From: Armatimonadia bacterium
Lineage (GTDB): Bacteria; Armatimonadota; Zipacnadia; UBA1398
Reading direction: 5' to 3'
Length of the DNA: 33,751 nt
Assembly (NCBI GenBank): GCA_014730065.1
Contig: WJIW01000603.1
Span: 1-33,751, forward strand
Position 1 is the stretch's first letter. Each line of letters opens with the position of its first letter. The position numbers and the translations under genes were made by a program. This document shows positions 31,516 to 33,751 of the stretch, in pieces. Below the pieces are notes generated by a model. The model saw only the letters and a program-made list of their open reading frames with translations. It searched no databases and was not told the DNA's origin.

Positions 31516-32949
31516 ATGGACCGGCGGCAGTTCCTGACCGGCAGCTCGCTCACGACCGCGGCGATGGCCCTAGCATGGCTCGGCGCGGGTAACGGAAAGG
31601 CGGCCCAAGTGAGACGACCCAACATCCTCTTCGCCATAGCCGACGATCAGTCGGCGGCCCATACCAGCATCGGCGGCGACCCCGTCGTCGAGACCCCCAA
31701 CTTCGACCGCATCGCCACTGAGGGGGTGCGCTTCACCAACGCATACTGCTCTTCGCCCTCATGCACCCCCTCTCGAGGCGCCATCCTAACGGGCCAGCAC
31801 ATCTGGCGGTTGGGCCAGGGCGGATCGCTGTGGAGCGCCCTGCCCAGCGAGCATGCCGTGTACCCTGATCTGCTCGAGGCCGCCGGGTACCACGTGGGAT
31901 TCGCGCGCAAAGGATGGGGGCCGGGCAGCCACGAGGCCAGCGGGTGGCCGCGCAACCCCGCGGGCGACCGCTACGACGGCCTCGGCGACTTCCTGGAGGA
32001 TCGACCCAGGGACGCGCCCTTCTGCTTCTGGTTCGGAAGCCACGAGCCCCATCGCCCGTACGAGCGCGGGTCGGGTGTGGACTCCGGCATGGACCCCGGC
32101 GCCGTCCGGGTGCCCGCCATGCTGCCCGACGCTCCCGAGGTCAGGAGCGACATCTGCGACTACCTCCTGGAGTGCCAGACCTTCGACAGGCAGGTCGGCG
32201 CCATGCTCGACATGCTGGAGGACCGGGGCGAGCTGGACAACACACTGATTGTGATGACCAGCGATAACGGCATGCCCTTCCCCCGAGCCAAGGCCAACCT
32301 CTACGACTGGGGCACCCGCATGCCCATGGCCGTCCGATGGGGAGAGGCCGTATCCCCGGGGCGCGTGGTGGACGACTACGTGGACCTGGCCGACGTGGCG
32401 CCCACTTTCCTGGAAGTGGCGGGGCTGGAGCCCACCGAGCACATGACGGCCCGGAGTCTCGCGGGCATCCTCACGGGCGAGGGCGAGGGGCGAATCGATC
32501 CCTTGCGAGACCGCATCTACCTGGGTCGCGAGCGCCACGCGTGGGTGCGTGAGGGGAACCTGGGCTATCCATGCAGGGCCCTCCGGAGCGACGAGTACCT
32601 GTACATCCGGAACTTCGAGCCCGATCGATGGCCCGCGGGCGATCCGCCGGGGTATGGGGACATCGATGGCGGGCCAACCAAGGCGTACCTGCTGGAGCAT
32701 CGCGATGACCCGGAGGTCGCCCCCCTCTTCGAGCTGGCCTGCGCGAAGCGGCCGGCCGAGGAGCTGTACCACCTGCCGAGTGACCCCGATCAGATGAACA
32801 ATGTGGCCGGGGACCCGGCGCATGCCGAGGCCCGGGACGGTCTGTGGGGCCAGCTCGAGCGATACCTGGACGAGACGGGCGATCCTCGGGCTCAAGGCGG
32901 GGGGGACATCTTCGAGACCGACCAGTACTTCGGCCGGCCCCACGTGTAG
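31516..32949 (+). CDS. Tat-exported type I sulfatase
   Basis: 477 residues. The ATG at 31516 is chosen because AGAGGAG lies about 9 bases upstream and the protein then begins with a twin-arginine signal (MDRRQFLTGSSLTTAAMALAWLG); in-frame ATGs upstream have no ribosome binding site. Family motifs: NILFAIADDQ (36-45, metal Asp43/Asp44), TPNFDRIATEGVRF (60-73), SCTPSRGAILTG (82-93) with Cys83 in CTPSR as the formylglycine precursor, FWFGSHEPHRPY, and MTSDNGMPFPRAKANLYDWG around the second metal site. The tail has ELYHLPSDPDQMNNVAGDP, typical of the family. Folding before export suits a formylglycine-modified enzyme. It would remove sulfate from extracellular or periplasmic glycans. Followed after 20 bases by an exported protein gene on the same strand, probably one operon. 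Confidence 0.93.
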   Translation: MDRRQFLTGSSLTTAAMALAWLGAGNGKAAQVRRPNILFAIADDQSAAHTSIGGDPVVETPNFDRIATEGVRFTNAYCSSPSCTPSRGAILTGQHIWRLGQGGSLWSALPSEHAVYPDLLEAAGYHVGFARKGWGPGSHEASGWPRNPAGDRYDGLGDFLEDRPRDAPFCFWFGSHEPHRPYERGSGVDSGMDPGAVRVPAMLPDAPEVRSDICDYLLECQTFDRQVGAMLDMLEDRGELDNTLIVMTSDNGMPFPRAKANLYDWGTRMPMAVRWGEAVSPGRVVDDYVDLADVAPTFLEVAGLEPTEHMTARSLAGILTGEGEGRIDPLRDRIYLGRERHAWVREGNLGYPCRALRSDEYLYIRNFEPDRWPAGDPPGYGDIDGGPTKAYLLEHRDDPEVAPLFELACAKRPAEELYHLPSDPDQMNNVAGDPAHAEARDGLWGQLERYLDETGDPRAQGGGDIFETDQYFGRPHV

Positions 32950-32969
32950 ACCGGAAGAGGAGACAGCTC

Positions 32970-33751
32970 ATGCCCCTCATGCTCACGCTAGTCGTCGGCG
33001 CATCTCTGGTCGGCCAGCCCGGCCTCACGAGCGACGGCTACACCCTTCGGCTCGCGGGCGACCAGCGCCAGCTCGTCGTCGAAGGCCCGGGAGGCGTGGA
33101 GATCGGCCGCGCCTCCATCTGCGAGCTGGGACTTGCCGATGGGTCGCGGGTCGACATGAGCCAGGGCCGGGTGCGAGCCAGTCAGGACGGCCCCACGATG
33201 AGCCTGGAGCTGATCCGTGGCGACCTCTCCGCAGTGGTGCTCATCACCGCCGGGGACGGCCAATTCGACATCGACCTGGCCGTTGCCACCAGCGGCCCTA
33301 CGGTGCTCTGGGCCCAGTGCCCCGGGCCGCTCCGATTCGACGAGGCCGCCGTGGAGCGCATGATCACGCCCACGAACGGTAACTTCGGGGTCGGCCTGGA
33401 GCTGCTGCCGGGCTTCTTCAGCGACCAAGCGGCCGTAGATGCCAGAGCGTGGACGGGCGAGCTGGCGGGAGGCGATGGCTACCGCCGACTCCTCGGCGGC
33501 GATCCCGTCATGCGGCCCGACCAGGACGTCCCCGTACCCCTGACGGTCACGCCCGAGGGCGCACAGATCCTCACCCCGGGCGCGGCGGAAGCGCTCGATG
33601 GTGCCTCGGCCATTGTCAACCGACCACCCTCCGACGAAGTGCCGGCCACCGCCCTGATAGCCTCCGAGCATGGTGCCTGGCTATCGCTTGCACCCATGGG
33701 CGATGGCGGCGTTCTCTGGATCGGGGGCGCCGTCCAGGAGGACCAGCGGCC
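32970..33751 (+). CDS. Putative exported protein of unknown function, C-terminus beyond window
   Basis: ATG at 32970 with GAGGAGA about 7 bases upstream; open to the right edge (260 codons visible). The start MPLMLTLVVGASLVGQPG is a short signal-peptide-like stretch. The visible part is beta-rich with many acidic and Gly residues (GYTLRLAGDQRQLVVEG, GDGQFDIDLAVATSG, GGVLWIGGAVQ), compatible with a secreted beta-sandwich or carbohydrate-related domain, but I do not recognise a family. Its position 20 bases behind the Tat sulfatase suggests a shared glycan substrate. Confidence 0.75.
   Translation, partial: MPLMLTLVVGASLVGQPGLTSDGYTLRLAGDQRQLVVEGPGGVEIGRASICELGLADGSRVDMSQGRVRASQDGPTMSLELIRGDLSAVVLITAGDGQFDIDLAVATSGPTVLWAQCPGPLRFDEAAVERMITPTNGNFGVGLELLPGFFSDQAAVDARAWTGELAGGDGYRRLLGGDPVMRPDQDVPVPLTVTPEGAQILTPGAAEALDGASAIVNRPPSDEVPATALIASEHGAWLSLAPMGDGGVLWIGGAVQEDQR

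Overview
High-GC (roughly two-thirds G+C) chromosomal DNA from a bacterium with lipoproteins, a probable Tat-exported sulfatase and large PAS-type hybrid kinases. The mix of sulfatases, a GH95-like fucosidase, a tandem sialidase, parallel beta-helix proteins, a methyltransferase-like UroD protein and a xylose-isomerase-like TIM barrel is typical of uncultured glycan-degrading heterotrophs (Planctomycetes, Lentisphaerae, Armatimonadota, 'Hydrogenedentes'-like lineages). I cannot fix the phylum. No rRNA, tRNA, CRISPR array, transposase or integrase was seen. Nineteen protein genes fill the window. No gap between genes exceeds about 210 bases.

Layout. 1-5462 (minus): the start of a Ski2-like DExH helicase that runs off the left edge, then a large zinc-ribbon / class III cyclase / ATPase / TPR signalling protein. 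5637-9498 (minus): a secreted two-propeller sialidase followed by a UroD/MtaA-like protein, probably one operon. 9667-12060 (plus): a soluble PAS hybrid histidine kinase, whose stop codon shares a CTAG with the convergent GH95 gene (12057-14297, minus). 14394-15455 (plus): a beta-helix protein ending at a strong hairpin, convergent with a small YjfB-like gene (minus). 15938-18464 (plus): a two-gene operon of a membrane protein and a secreted propeller-cyclophilin fusion. 18446-21218 (minus): a small HTH regulator with a hairpin over its ribosome binding site, a pectate-lyase-like protein and a sugar isomerase/epimerase-like protein. 21328-22710 (plus): a sulfatase without a signal peptide.

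22796-27070 holds the most unusual locus: two divergently transcribed paralogous lipoproteins, each with a caspase-like His/Cys arrangement, an IPT/TIG-like segment and a shared C-terminal region. Next comes a 1437-residue membrane hybrid kinase with seven PAS domains, two of them a clean tandem duplication (27033-31346, minus), and then a Tat-type sulfatase followed by an uncharacterised exported protein cut by the right edge.

Functional picture (inference): sialidase, GH95 enzyme, sulfatases and beta-helix proteins would trim a sulfated, fucosylated and sialylated glycan outside the cytoplasm or in the periplasm. The isomerase-like and UroD-like proteins may handle released sugars or methyl groups. 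The two hybrid kinases and the cyclase protein are sensory. The genes sit mostly as single units or pairs rather than as one classical polysaccharide utilisation locus, since no SusC/SusD pair is present.
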